DNA of 64,000 nucleotides from Rhabdornis inornatus (GCA_013397075.1 VWZS01008125.1:3097023-3161022); one strand, 5' to 3'. Shown: positions 35,803-49,006, numbered from the stretch's first letter. Translations and numbers: made by a program. Notes: generated from the sequence alone by a model not told the origin.

Positions 35803-38800
35803 GAAGAAAGAAAGCTCAGGGACATACACAGTTATTGAGTTGTTAATTGCAGAACATCTCAAAAGCAAAGTCCTCACCAGTTTCCCTCTTCATTTTTCTA
35901 ATTTGCTTAGCCCGAAATAGCAAAAACAAACAAATTTAATCCTACATTACACCAAATTCCATACTAAAATCAGAAAGGATTAGTTTGACTGTGTATTAAT
36001 AGACTAACCTCCAAAAATCTTTTCTGAAGGAAAAATAAAATCAGCTCCATGCTATATTAGAGATACAATGCATTCTTTCTAAATCTACAAACAAAAACAT
36101 GTCTTGGGCATATAAAGATAATTTTAGTTGTTTTCTTCTTCCATCTTTATGTGTAATTTTAATCACTGAAACCTTTTCAGAGGGGAAACCTTTCCAACAC
36201 ATCACAGCAGCATCAAAATACTTTTCAAAATGTTGCATTTAACTAACAGCTTTGGGATACTCTATAAAGAGCAGTTTAATACCTACTTTGCCCTGTGTTT
36301 ATAGGGACAAGTATGAATTGTCTGGGTAAGCTCTGTTAGACCACAGACTTAACTCTGAAGAAGAATTTTAGAAAATTTCATATTTGAAGTCAGAGCAGTT
36401 ATGTATGTAGATACTTTGGTATTACAAAGAAATCTTATGTTTAAAATTACTTAGTTTTAAAAAAATTAATAGAGGTGGCATATTTCATTGGAGTGTTTTT
36501 CCTGGGATGACAACCCTTCCAAATATATGATTTCATGAGTAAAAAAAATTATTTGCTATAGAATTGAAATTCTCTTAGCAGAATCATCAGAAGTGTCTTC
36601 TGAGACTTGTGGGCAAAACATACTTTGTCGAGAGACTGACAATCTATTCTGTGTCAGTCTACTTAGCTTTGATTGAACTATGGAGGCTGTCTCAAAACTA
36701 GACACATGTCTGTCAGAAACTTAGTCTCCATCAAAACATGCTACCAGGCACCTTGAAAATAAGATTCTAGCAGGCTTGGGGGAGGAGAAATAAGAAAACT
36801 TAATTATCCCTTATTATCTTTGATTTTCTTTAGTCAAGGGGATTATATTTATCCTTCCTAGCTGAAGGAAATAAATGAGGATCTGACTGCTAAAACTTAA
36901 TTGGAATCACTGAAGAAATATAGCCATTTTAAAGAGACTGATTTACATCTAAAGTCAACTCAGTTTTAGCATGTTTTTTTGGATATATCTTCCACTTTTA
37001 GATGAACTGCAGAGTCTCAAGATTTATCTGGATTTAAAAGCAGGATGAGACTATTTTCCTCCTGCGTATTAAGACATGCTTTCAATGGGGCATTACCTGC
37101 CCTTCAAGTTCCCCTTCAGAAGCCCAGAAACACAATGGAGGGAGATTCCTGGCTTTGTGGGAGAAGAAAGGTGATGTGACCCTGCTGATAGCACTGTTCT
37201 GGGGAGTTCCTATGTCCCACAGTGTGGACTTGGGTACGTCCTGTTCTGCTCTCAGCTGAAATGTTGAATAGTGGTTGTGGTATGGCCTTTTGATTGTCCA
37301 CCAGGAACTATGCAAAAAACAGGACTAGATCATGCAAATTCAACAAATTTTAAGATTCACTGGAGAGAGTTGCAGCTCTGATGTATTGCACAGTTGACTC
37401 AATACATATAAACTTAAAAAATAGTACCTGTAAAAAATCTTCCCCTCTGTACTGAAGATGCCAGGGATATTGACTCCTTTGCCTATTTGGAGTGAACTGG
37501 TGGCACTGGAGATAGACAATTTGCAGTATCTGTCCTGGTTGCTGCTAGTCCACACCTGGGGGCTCAGGTCACACCATGGTCCTGTGTCTTATCTGCTGAT
37601 TCCTGAGTCTTGTATATCCTAAAACATGTCAAATGTGATGGCATGCCATTGCTCATATTTACGTAATAAAATCATGCCCAAGTGTCTGGTCTGCTGAATA
37701 TGCTGACTATAATTGCCTTTGACTTTAATTGAATCTTAAACACCTACCTCACCTGTAGATAACTGTATTTCTGGCTGAATGCTTGAATCCAATTTGTTGT
37801 ACTGAATAAAAGATAAATAATTATATCTAAGTTAATTAAGAGGACCGTAAGTGTGTTGGTGAACAGTCTGTTGACAGACAGGTTGGGAAAACTGAATTTT
37901 CCATACACCTGGCCTGCTTGAATAGAAGCAAAGACATTCCCTTTTCTGATTAGAAGTGGACACTTGGAAAGAAAGGGTGGGATTTATATTACAGCAAGAT
38001 TTTAGAAAGATCCAGAACATTATATATGTATTTATAGTCTAAAAAAACTTTATATTATCAAAAGTCAATATAAATTATAAGTTTTTTTCTTTTTTTTTAA
38101 TTCTGATTTTTAATAATTAATATTGCAACAGGTATTCTTAACAGAATAGTTGGACTGTGATTTTGAGATCTACATCTTCGTTCAGCTGGCTCTATTTAAA
38201 AGACTTAATGGACAACATTGTTTTAATATGAGTATCAAAAAGCTACTGCATTTTAGTAATATTTATAAAGGCATTAATACTGCAGCCTTTCTCTCCTTTC
38301 TCAGTATACTTGAAGGAATTTTAGGGGACTACTCAGTTTCATACAAGAGGAGAAAAAGCCCATGGCAATAAAGTCCAAATCTTCTCTATTTCTAGTCTGA
38401 TTTTTTTTTACAAATTCAAATGACGTGTGAAATAGAATACAGACTGTCTTGAAAAGATGAAGTTATGAACTATGACTATGCAAGCAGAAGAAGCAACCAG
38501 CTTCCAAAGAATTTTCAGGGAAATATCTGAAATATCAATCTGTTTTCCTTGCATATTCAGGATTTGACTTGGAATAGCTTGAGATCTGTAGATTCCTAGA
38601 AGCTGTGGGGAGAAGCAAAGCTTAATGGTCTGATAAAAGTTCACATTGTAACTATTCAAAATGTTTCTGTTGTTAGTTTTCCTTACTCCTTTAAAATACA
38701 TTTTGTGGAAGAAACCCTCTATAAATGAATAGGAATCCATAGAGATAATGTGATCTGCCTTCATGGAAGAGTTCACAAACCAAGGTCACTGATGCTTATG

Positions 38801-41039
38801 AAAGTTTACTGGAACAGTGCTATTAACTAAATCAATATTCACGCCTCATTAATACAATGTGCACCTCTACAGCAATTGTTTGTCTCTGGGAGTATTGATT
38901 TGTGACCACTTGACCCCTCATTTTTTCTGTGTTTCTCTATGATAGGAATATTTATGCCTCTCACTTAGTCCATTGCTTTGTAGTTAGAAAAACACAAATA
39001 CAGTGAAAGATATATGGTTTGTTGGCTACAAGACACACACTATCACCTTATTCCACTCAGTCAGGAGTCCCCTGTAGTACTTACTTCTGGTTATAAAAAG
39101 GAATCTCAGTCTCTCTGAAAATCACTGCTGGGAACACTTCAGCAATTTTACAAATCAAATATGTTTCATTAGAAGATGAAACAGTAGCTTACATTTCCAG
39201 CATTTAAATTGCTGGCAAAGCTGCCATCTCTGAGTTGTTGTAAACATCCATTACTGTAGATAATGGACAAGTTATGTTCTGTTTAGTTACAGGTACCATG
39301 GACTCCCACCATATACCATTTGCTTCTCTCAATGCTTTGAGGTAATTCCAACCAGGCTCTGCGTGTGTGTCTATTTGTGCAAGAGAGGGAAAAGGGATGA
39401 ATGGACCATAAGAGTGGTGTCAAAGCATCGACAAGTTTTTTATGTGAAGAAAAGGAAAAAAAAGCCCATGTTTTATGGGGGTACAATCCTTATGTAGTCT
39501 CCATACCATAATAAGCCTTAAATTTCCAAAACTAGATGCAAAAGGAAGAAACAAAACCCACAGTTTTTTTAAGCTATACTCACTTATGCCAGTATGTGTT
39601 TCTAACAAATGTGGGAGTGGTTGGGGGTGAATGGATTATGAGCTCTCTATTAGCATGTGTCTTCCAGCAAAACCAGGTTCAGCTGTGCTGGGTGTAACTG
39701 TCCAAAGCTGTCAAAGAGCAAGGTGTAAGGAAGGGAAATCTGCATGATGGGCCTTTCTTGCAGCTTCCTTGAGCTCTTCTGTGATATGATTTTGTGACAT
39801 TGTAATAAAATTGTGATATACAATTTTTGACAATCCTGTTTAAAAAGGGCTGATTTTGGACATGTTCTCTTAGACAAAGTAGATGTACAGGTACCCCTCA
39901 GAGGGAGAACAGCATAGGCTCACTTGAAAAAAATGAAGAAAGATGGCAAAGCCTTTTACCTGAGGGAGGCATTCCAGATGGATATACAGAGCCAAAAGTG
40001 CAGTTTGCTCTGAGGCTTGCTTTGGCTAGCACAAATATTCAGTGCAGATATGAGCAAAATCATAAGAAAAAATTGCACAGCCAATGATATGAAAATTAGT
40101 ATTTTGCTTGTTAGCTTTACCATTTCATTTTTTTAGGTTGTTTTGGGTGTTTCTTGGCTGTTTGCTTCTGAACTAAGAAAATATGGCCACATTCTCTCTT
40201 TCTTATTGGAACAATGTGGTTGATATCACCTGTGTGAAAAACTTAGATTCTCTTTAATGAAAGAGGATAGAAAGGATGGCCTTAATGTGCAACAACAGAA
40301 AGTGATGACATCCCTTTTATTTTAAAGACTGCACATGCTTCTGAATATTGAGGACTTTATGAATCTGCTTGCTTTATATATCTCTGTGCAGTAAATATTG
40401 AAAGAGTATTGGAATATTATAATTTTATTTCTTCTAATCTCAAGGACTTCTGCTGTGCTTTTGTTTTCTCTAAAATGAATTTGACTACTTCTGTGTGGAT
40501 TTTTTATTGTGGCTGATAAAAGTGTTTTCATACTGAAGAAAAAAATCAATCTGGAATTTGCGTGTATGGAAGAAACAATCTTTTGGAAGCTCCAATCTTC
40601 TAAAGATTTTTTGCCTAAGTAACATGAGATGTGTTTATAAAAAAGGTTGTTAAGTTTTTAAAATTTTAGGTAAAGCTGAAAGCATAATGGACAAAAGCAT
40701 GTTTATTTCCAGGTAAGGGGAACTTTCCCTTTGACTGAAGCTGAGAGACAACGCTAAATAAATCACCATCCTCTGTCAATGTGTGAATGTGTGATCAAGG
40801 ATAGATTGGCATCCTTACGTCACAGTCCCCTCACTCTGAAGACATGGTCTAAACATTTTAAAACCTTTCTCAGAGGCAAATATCTTTAACACACCACTGA
40901 AGAGAGATGGGTTGTAAGGCTCCCATTAGCCTTATTTAGTGTTATGGTTAAATTCCCACAAGCAACTTAGAAAACTTACTCTGCAAAACTGAATTATTTT
41001 GGGTTGTTTAACAATGAGAATAACTATTCACCAAGGAGT
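35803..41039. other. Unique AT-rich DNA, no gene seen
   Basis: About 5.2 kb with no gene, RNA or transposon recognised. Frames up to 122 codons (38408-38776, minus) show no family features. T-rich runs near 38082-38099 are low complexity. Confidence 0.55.
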
Positions 41040-41260
41040 TCTGCAAACATAATAATTGGAGCATTAATTTGCTTGTCGCCTTGAACCAATAAATTGTTTC
41101 CTATTTGTGCATACTATGATTTGCTATACACTCATTCTTCCACTGATTCTTTTTCCCTGAATTATTAAGCGTTTATCTTCCAACATTCAAATCCCCAATT
41201 ATAATGTTAAATTGATTTAAAGAACTTTTATGCATCTATTTATTTCTGTTTAAAGCTCCC
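41040..41260. promoter_or_regulatory. Homeodomain-core-rich block, possible conserved noncoding element
   Basis: ATAATTGG, CATTAATTTG, GAATTATTAAGCG, CCAATTATAATG and TTATGCATC are packed into 200 bp of unique sequence. This resembles developmental enhancers, but AT-rich DNA gives such cores by chance too. Confidence 0.18.
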
Positions 41261-41671
41261 TGTTGAAAAACAAAACAAATATTTTATATGGTCCCAAAAA
41301 CAGGGCAATGGCAAAAAACCCGTAAGGTTTGTTTCTACAAGGTAGAGTTTCCACACATGCTTCCTGCTAACTTTCCTTAGCTGAATTTTTTGCTTATACT
41401 TTGCTAATGTGTTGCTGAAAAGAAAAAAATATTTTTGGAGGACTGGAAGGTGCTTATCAACCTGCTACTTCATGCCCATAACTCAAAAATTTACTGAGGA
41501 TACCTGGATGCTTCTCTATTTGTTCACAACTCAGCAGAAGCAGAAATCCTGTGTTGGAAGACCATCCAAATATAAAAGAATTTTTCTACTTTAAGTTCCA
41601 AAAACACCAGAAAATTCAACTTTTTTTTTAATGTAAAATCTTTTGCTCTACAGTTTATCATAACTTTCATG
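41261..41671. other. Unique AT-rich DNA, no gene seen
   Basis: Short chance frames only. Confidence 0.5.
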
Positions 41672-41725
41672 ATTTGAAGAGTCTCTATTAATCTGCTTAT
41701 TTGAAGAGTCTTTATTAATCTGTTT
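41672..41725. repeat. 27-bp tandem duplication
   Basis: Two adjacent 27-bp copies, starting ATTTGAAGAGTCT and ending ATTAATCTG(C/T)TT, differ at only two positions, both C/T. The high identity indicates a recent duplication compared with the other tandem units here. Confidence 0.85.
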
Positions 41726-43176
41726 ATTCACAGATTCAACTTGAAATTATTTTCTTCTTTGAATAACACAAATTCTAGGAGTTAATTTGCTATATATTTC
41801 TGTGAATATGGAGCACAGTATTTTATAATCTATTTTGTCAGTTAAACTGATGCATGAATATAGTTAGCAGCTGCTTAAAAACTGTGAATTTTTAAACAAC
41901 TATAATACCATTAATCTCTCAAAACTTGCCTTACTTTGATTTTTTCAAGCAAAAGCTAGCCTCAAAATTGTTTTTTAGTCTTGTAGCAAAATATTTTACT
42001 GCTTTTCTGTTGATGTAATTTTTCTAGGGCATGTATTACTGTTCAGAGAAGCAAATAAAAATTACTGGTTCAATGACACCTGAAACTTGCAGTCTTAGCT
42101 CAGATCTATTTATTTAAAAAAATAAACCCCTTCTATTGCAGTTGTGCTTGGTGGCCTAGTTTCATCACAAAAGGTAAAAAAAAAAAAATTTCTTTAGCAG
42201 ACTTTAAATGCAAATGTATTCCTTAGCAAAAATAAAAGAATTTGGATACCAACAGCGCAATATTGTTTAGAAATTAAAGGATTTTACTTATGCAGAACAA
42301 GAATAACTACATTTTTTATTGATTTTTCTTAATCAGGTCAGCATGCTGTTTTAGCCACTAATGAATGGCTGTTCAATTAAAAAATATATAATGGAATAAA
42401 GTCACCTAAGCTATGATTATGACAATAGTACTGTCAGCGATAAACTCAGTGTTTCTTACACATAAACCTTTCCCCAAATGCTAATAGAATTCTATATAGC
42501 TTATCCTATTATATCCTGTTGGAAGAGGAATTTCAGTGACAAAACAATAACAAAAATGTTTCACTAATGAAAACAGAAGGGAGCATTTTGAGAGAAAACA
42601 AGTATATAATCCTCCAGAGTTTGTTTTACCTTCATGAAAATGTAGTAGATTCTAAACTTTACAGAAGCAGGGTTTAACTTCTATCTTCTTTAAGCAGATT
42701 TGTATACACTTTAAACATACAATTTTTTGCATTGAATTTGCTCTTTATTACTAAGCTTGAGGTTCTTTTGGACAGAAAAGAAAACTACTTAAAAATAATA
42801 AAATATATTGTGTCACTGACATCTTGGAGTATTTAAAAGACAAAAATGAATGTAGCAGTGAACATCTAACTGGGTAATTTGAATGCATAAAGAAAGGTTT
42901 ATGTCATTCATGTGAAGAGTCGTAGCTTTGAGGAAAAAAAAAAATCTTTATTTCCTTTTAAGATTTGTATGAACTTTGGAAAAATCAGGACAAGTTCCTT
43001 GGAATAATTTGAAACAAACTTCAGAAATCGCTGCATCCTTTCTTACTATAACACTGTATGTTGTGTGCTTGATGCACAAACAGAATAAAGAAAAGCAGAA
43101 CCTCTCTAAGTTAGTTCAGCCTCTGCAAGCTGAACTTCAGTCAGGAAAGTCTGGCTAATGGCAAGAAAATACTACT
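41726..43176. other. Unique AT-rich DNA, no gene seen
   Basis: No coding feature. A-runs near 42177-42189 and 42933-42943 are low complexity. If the transposase-like remnant at 43177 is real, its downstream flank would lie here, but no terminal inverted repeat was seen. Confidence 0.5.
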
Positions 43177-43470
43177 TTAAACAAGCTTTTTGCATTTCTT
43201 AGGTCTCTTAAACTGCTGAAGAGTAGCCCATTTCTCATCATACCATCTAATATAATATGTCAAAGCTGTTATATAACTCCTGCAGACTTTTTGTAGTTCT
43301 GGACTTGATACACTAAGTATAGCACTTGAGATTTCCTCCTGATAAGAAGGCATCTCCAGTGATTTGGAACATTTCCCAAGTTTTAAATTTTTAAGCCAGA
43401 TGGACTTAGACCTTTTCAAATATGCAAACTGAAGCCATGCTGTGGCTTGAGCACTGTCCTGTTCTATGTA
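43177..43470 (-). pseudogene. Possible mariner-like transposase C-terminal remnant
   Basis: An 80-codon minus-strand frame (ATG at 43419, stop at 43177), open further upstream to about 43470, ends in a stretch resembling the C-terminus of Tc1/mariner-type transposases. After a basic segment with IWLKNLKLGK comes EEISSAILSVSSPELQKVC, then a segment with YITALTYYI and WATLQQF and a Lys-rich end. In those families the pattern is roughly a Leu/Lys segment, EEI..AI..ISPE.LQ.V, a Leu/Arg helix, then a G.HFE.L-like end. The catalytic DDE/D part should lie upstream and is not recognisable, so at best this is a 5'-lost relic. The family pattern is loose and the match was made from memory; chance resemblance is quite possible. 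Confidence 0.33.
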
Positions 43471-44065
43471 CTTACTGCTGGCATGTCCCTCTCTCAGAGC
43501 TCAACAGTGCTGACCAGTTAAGTACCGCATGTTGTCTCTAGGAGTCTGGTTAACGGGGTCCCAAGGGCCAGTAGTTTTCATGTGCACAGAGATCTTTTTT
43601 GAGAAAGTCAGAGAATTTAGCTGTGCAAATACCTGCTGATCACATATGCCATTTTTTCTCACTGTCAGCAAATTACGTGCCTAATTTTATTTGCTAGTAT
43701 GAGGAGAGCTAGAAGATCAGACAGAAATCAGGTGAGCTAGAGTTTAGAAATGTTACAATTTTTGTACAATGTTTTCCTTGAAAGAAAAATATTGCAGGAA
43801 CCTAGCTTGTGAAACAGTATTAAACTTCCATGTGGTATCATAAAAAAAAGCCAAGAAAGTGTTATGAAAAGGGCTTGAAGAGGTTATCTACTTTAGGCAA
43901 GACCAGCTACATCATACCTTAAAGTTGTCAATTTAACTGACTGAAACCTTTTTAAAGAGTCTACAAGCTCTCCAGGCACCACATTCTATTATCACACCAT
44001 CCTAACTCTTGCAGAGTTTTTCTCAGCTTCTAAAAGTGCATCTCTCTAGCTACTGGCTTAGGTTC

Positions 44066-44070
<5 letters not shown>
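43471..44070. other. Unique AT-rich DNA, no gene seen
   Basis: No gene or repeat was recognised between the transposase-like remnant and the microsatellite. Confidence 0.5.

Positions 44071-44115
<45 letters not shown>
44071..44115. repeat. (CTAT)11 microsatellite
   Basis: Eleven perfect CTAT tetranucleotides plus one base. Perfect and long enough to be length-polymorphic. Confidence 0.95.
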
Positions 44116-46940
44116 ATAAATACATCTTCCTTCAGTCTTTCCTTGTCTGAATTAAACAGCACTCCCTCAGCCATTTCTAATAGGTAAAATTTTCAAGATA
44201 ATTCTTCTTGCTATATGCTGGTGTCTGTCCACCTGTTTGACATATTTCCTTAAATACTAGGCACTCTTGCCCAGTTTTATAGCTCATGAATAAAATGTAT
44301 TGAAGATGACCACCAAGTTTCATAGATGATGTTGCAACCATAAAATATCATCTGGTATTTGTTTGAATTGTAACTTACTGTAACTCTAAGTAATTCACTA
44401 ATTACATGAGAATCTAGACAGTTGTTCCCAGTCTTACATTTGTGTATTTATCTGATGCTGGGTTCAGCACTCCAAGTGTTAACCTTTTAATTTTCTAAAT
44501 TCTTAGTTTTCTCTATTGTAAAGTGCAAAGGCATTGTTACTATTTTCCTGTAGTCTTGTGTAAGGGAGGTGGTGGTGTCCAGATACCACCATAGCATGCT
44601 CAGAAGGAAAATATCTCTTAATTTGCAATTAAAAAAATAATTGACTTAAACATATGACTGTCTTTTGCCAAGTGTGTTTCTTCCTAATGCTACCATTTCT
44701 GAGAACTATGTTTATTAATGGAGTATACTGCACAAGATTTAAAAGGTATGATTATTGCCCTGTTCCTGGATGAATTACAACTAAATGCACATGTTATATG
44801 TAAATATAGTATCTTAAGTATTGTACGTCTCATTTCTGTTGCAGTCATGGTTTTCAGAATGATTTGTGAACATAAAATACCTGTGCACGTTGCTTGTTCT
44901 TACTGTAGTTAATAAAATAAATATTTTTGACATTTTTACTGTTTATATATCATTAAATTATGAATGTTGCTAAGTGTATGGAATATTGCTGTCCTCATGT
45001 AAGGAATGTTTGGTGCTCCTAGCACTTTCTGACAAGGGTGAAGTGTTGAATTATCTGGTGTTTCTTTCTTCCTGAATGTAACATAAACTATGTAAAGATT
45101 AATAGTTCTGTTAATTGTATATATCTGTTTCTAGTTCACCTGCATCTCAGTGCACCGGTATGCAGTACAATACTGCAATTATGGATTTCAAAAATAATTT
45201 TGCGCTTTGGCCTAAATGTAGTGTATATTTAGTTATGAAGACTGAGAATTGTTACAGTCTGTTGTTTCAAACATTTATAATCACTATGGTAAGCAATTAC
45301 CTCTCATCTGTTTACACAATTTCAGAATTCTTACTGCTGTGAATGAGAAATGAACTCCACTTGACATTTGAGGACATACTGCATAGGCTAAAGGTCCTCT
45401 TACAGTTAAGAAGGTCATGACAAGTCATTATATGCTGGTCTAATGATCTATGCCACTTTTGTAATTGGTACTTGAAAAGTTTAATCGTAACAGTGCATAG
45501 AGATTCACAAAAAAAAACTTTGAAAAATGACTGTGGTCCAGAAATAATATGTATATAATCCACCCATCTACCTTGTCTTATGCTCTCATCTCTTGACCTG
45601 AAAAAGGAAGTGGTAGAGAGGAGCACTTTATTAAATTAAAATCCGAGTAATTTTACTTTATATACTTTTGAGAATTTTGCTTAAATTAGTATCAATAATT
45701 ATGTTAGGTCAATATCCAGAGACTCCTCTTAAGATCTGACCTTGTTTATGTTAAATATGTAGCAATGAATTTAAATAAATAAGCCGTACCTTTCCAGAAT
45801 CTTGCTAAAATGCTTAATTCTGATCATTTCAAGGACCATTGATAATTACTTTTACATAAATAACTGCTGAAAGTAGTTTACTTTTAATAGTGCTTATACC
45901 GAATGCTAAGTGTCAAATAATAAATGACTGTACACTAAATGACATAAGAAATTTATTTTTAATATATTTTGGAATTATTTATTTATTCATGTAGGGGGCT
46001 GCTGAATATCCTCCTTTTACATTCTCGTCAAAATATGAACTCACATATGCAGTGCTAGCAGAAGCATATATACTTCACAAGGAAGTGTTTGATATTTGCA
46101 TTTTGAAAACATTATTTCCATGTGATTAAGATTCTGTTTACAGAGTAGCTTTCAGAAAAAAAGACAGACACCATAAACAGTTCACTTTGGGGAACTTCTT
46201 GCAATTTAATCTATTGTCAGTTAACACAAAGTCTTAATTACTGATTTGTGTATTGAGAGAAAAGAGAAAAAACAACACAAAAAGACCACAAAGATAGAAA
46301 ATATTTATAGAACACCTTTCCTTTCCTTTCCTCCGTCATGCTCAGCCTAATCCACAAGCTCCTTTTGCAATGGCACCTTTCTGAAGAGGTGCCATGGGCT
46401 CCCTGCCTGCAGAGTTTTGGGACATGATGGGAAGTCTGGTACCAGCTCTGGATGGAGCCAGTGGTGCCCAGCACAGGCAGGTTATGGACACCCCCAGACA
46501 GAGCAACCAAACCCTGTTGTTTGTGCCTGGTTTAGCGTCTACTTTCTTTTGATCTATATAAAATATTCAAGAAGTTTCACATGGTGCTCTGTGAAATTTT
46601 GTGTGGTCTAAATTGCACTTCTTTTGATTGCTATAGGCATTCCTTCACATTATATAGTTGTTTTTTTAATGAAATGAAGCACACTAGAGATAATTTTCTA
46701 TTTAGGAGGAGAAGAGTGAATTAATGTGTTGGTGTGCTTTCTCCCATGCTAATTCATTGTAAGCTTGGAGAATGGTTTGGAGAACCTCAAGAATTCCTAT
46801 AATGTGTCATGGTCCATGCTTGGCTCTAAACAAATTTAGAAAGTGCAGATCTGCAGAAATTTTGGCTTGATGTGAAGTAGGATTTACTCAAGCTAATCCT
46901 TCTCATAGACCCACACTGCTATACAGCTTCCCCTTGGTGG
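44116..46940. other. Unique AT-rich DNA, no gene seen
   Basis: No gene was recognised. The 46340-46510 stretch is GC-richer, with open frames on both strands but no identifiable protein. Confidence 0.55.
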
Positions 46941-46995
46941 AGAAAGAATGGTTTGGGTTAGAGGGGACTCCAATGATCATCTAGAAGGAGGGGAA
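46941..46995 (-). mobile_element. Small CR1 3'-end scrap
   Basis: AGAAAGAATGGTTTGGGTTAG, then GGGGACTCCAATGATCATCTAG matches the reverse complement of the last 50 bp or so of CR1 (family: AGAATGGTTTGGGTTGGAAG, then GGACCTTAAAGATCATCTAG). The terminal octamers are lost and the rest is absent. It is short and diverged. Confidence 0.6.
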
Positions 46996-47436
46996 CTCTA
47001 TATGTCAACATTTTCCTAAGCAAAATCAATTATAGGATTATGGGACGTTCCCTCCCTTAATTTTCACTGCATCAGGCAATCTGGCCAAGCTGCATGAGAT
47101 GACAAATATTCAGCATGGTCTGACCTCAGACACTTGGGCATCCTGTTTTCAGGGAATGTCTGTTTCTTAACTTACTTATCAGTAGTGCATTCACTTCTTC
47201 TGGGACTTGACTGTAAATTTTTACCTCCCGTCCAGAAGAAATGGGAATACATAATCTCCCCAATCAGCATGGAGGGTTGTGGAATGGGAAGATGTTACTG
47301 CGGTGTCAAAACCGTGTTCAAAGAAGCAAGAAACCTCTAGATTGTAACTGTTATCTCTTCGTGTTTGTTAAAGTCCAGTGAAGTAAAGGCTTGCCTCTCT
47401 CACGCTGCTGACACATTGTATTTATTTTATTTCATA
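46996..47436. other. Unique DNA, no gene seen
   Basis: Short frames only. The sequence next to the paired E-box site at 47437 is unique and free of repeats. Confidence 0.5.
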
Positions 47437-47486
47437 AGCAGGTGCTTTGCCTGAAGAAAGCCAAAAACATAAGCACGGCACCTGCT
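47437..47486. promoter_or_regulatory. Inverted pair of CAGGTG/CACCTG E-boxes
   Basis: AGCAGGTGC at 47437-47445 and GCACCTGCT at 47478-47486 are perfect 9-bp inverted repeats with a 32-bp spacer. Each arm contains the E-box CAGGTG/CACCTG bound by ZEB, SNAI and some bHLH factors, and ZEB proteins are known to use two spaced CACCT sites. The flanks (about 47360-47700) are unique and repeat-free. A function is inferred; a cruciform or chance pair is possible. Confidence 0.25.
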
Positions 47487-48960
47487 GAAGAAATTAAATA
47501 AACACACTATAATAATCTGAACTTGTGAGCCAAGCTCTTTTACTTACTTTTGATTTCCATCAGCAACTTGCTGCCTTTAAAATTGAATTTCAGTTTGCAA
47601 AGCTACTTCTTTTAATGGATTGCTCATCCTGGCAAGCACCACACTCAAAATATTTTATCTGATATTAAACTGTAATGACCTTAAACTGCATGTGAGGTAT
47701 CTTTTTATCATACATAAAAACCTTTCCAGAAGCTTTTATTGCCTGTGGCTGAATACTCTTCTGTTCTATGTTTTCTGACAGGATACAGAAAAACATAGTG
47801 GTTAAACTTTCTGGATGATGGGGCTAAATTCTGTATTAAATGTGCAAAGTTATTTATTTATTTACTGTTGCAAATCCACTGTAGTTCATTGCAAGCCTTT
47901 CAGAAAGGAAGTTTAACAGCACAGAAATAGCTGAACATCGAATGAGAACTTGAAATGTCTATAAAATATCTTCCATGGGTACTTTGCTATGCAATTTCCA
48001 TGCCACTGTGAGGGTGATGACAGGCTTTGTTAACAGGGAGAGGCGACTGTGAGAACATGTGTGAAGGCTTTCTTCACCTACATATAGGTTTCTGCAAAGA
48101 TGTTCAGAAACAGTGTGCATTAAACTCAGCTGAAGCAGACATACAGTTGCTAGGTTTAGCGCAGTCTGGTGTTTTGAAGTGCAGCTTGTGCTCACTTTGA
48201 TCATACATATTTGTCAGAGCTGCCAGGCACCACTTTATAACAAAGTCTTGCAATGCCCAGCAGAAGTTCAAAATCAAACCATCAATGCATCCTTCTTTCA
48301 TCTGTTTTAAGTCACCTGAAATTCAATAATCTTGGTCCAGGATAGCCAGACAGCTTTTCTTTATATTTGAAGAAAATAGGTAGCTTTATAAAATAATTTG
48401 TCTCATCAGGTTTTAATTGCATCTTTGGGAGAGGTGAACTGTTCTCTGTTGGTATCTATTTCCTCTTATTTACTGTAAATAGACTTTCTACAAGGCAGTA
48501 AGAGACCTGAAAAGCCTGCATTAACTGAAATTATGTTAATCTCAATTGATAAGAGAATTGAAATTATTTCAGTTTGACAACTGCTCTTCTGCAAACAGGA
48601 TCTATTAGGATAGGACAGATATGGAATCAATCAATCTCAAAGTGAGCTGAAAATGTAAGAATTTTGGCACTTTTTTCTTAAAGTTGGCTAGAAATGTGGA
48701 GTTGAGAAGACCTGTCTGAGTAAAATACATCAGATATCAGGGCTATATCTTCTGCTTCAGTCTGTAAGAAGAATGTAACTCTGACCTGTAGCACATTATG
48801 GGATGACCACCTGGCATACAAGGTATGAGTATTACCCACAAAACATTTACTGTTTTGTGCAGTCCTCATTTTGAAGTGTGTGAACTGAGAGTGGTTTTAC
48901 AGGCAAGTTAAGAAAAGAAAGACTTTGCATAATTAGCTGTGTTTTGGAGCATGAAGAGCC
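47487..48960. other. Unique AT-rich DNA, no gene seen
   Basis: No gene, RNA or transposon was recognised. Confidence 0.55.
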
Positions 48961-49006
48961 CAGCTTTATCAAGACTCAGGTGTCAGCTTTATCAATGACT
49001 AGGTGT
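48961..49006. repeat. Imperfect 23-bp tandem duplication
   Basis: Two adjacent units both start CAGCTTTATCAA and end AGGTGT, with a one-base shift in the middle (GACTC versus TGACT). Confidence 0.7.

Noticed and set aside
38408..38776. 122-codon minus-strand frame
   Set aside because: No recognisable feature; AT-rich codons scattered without protein-like pattern.
44071..44115. Regular repeat considered as a CRISPR-like array
   Set aside because: It is a pure tetranucleotide microsatellite with no spacers, and the genome is vertebrate.
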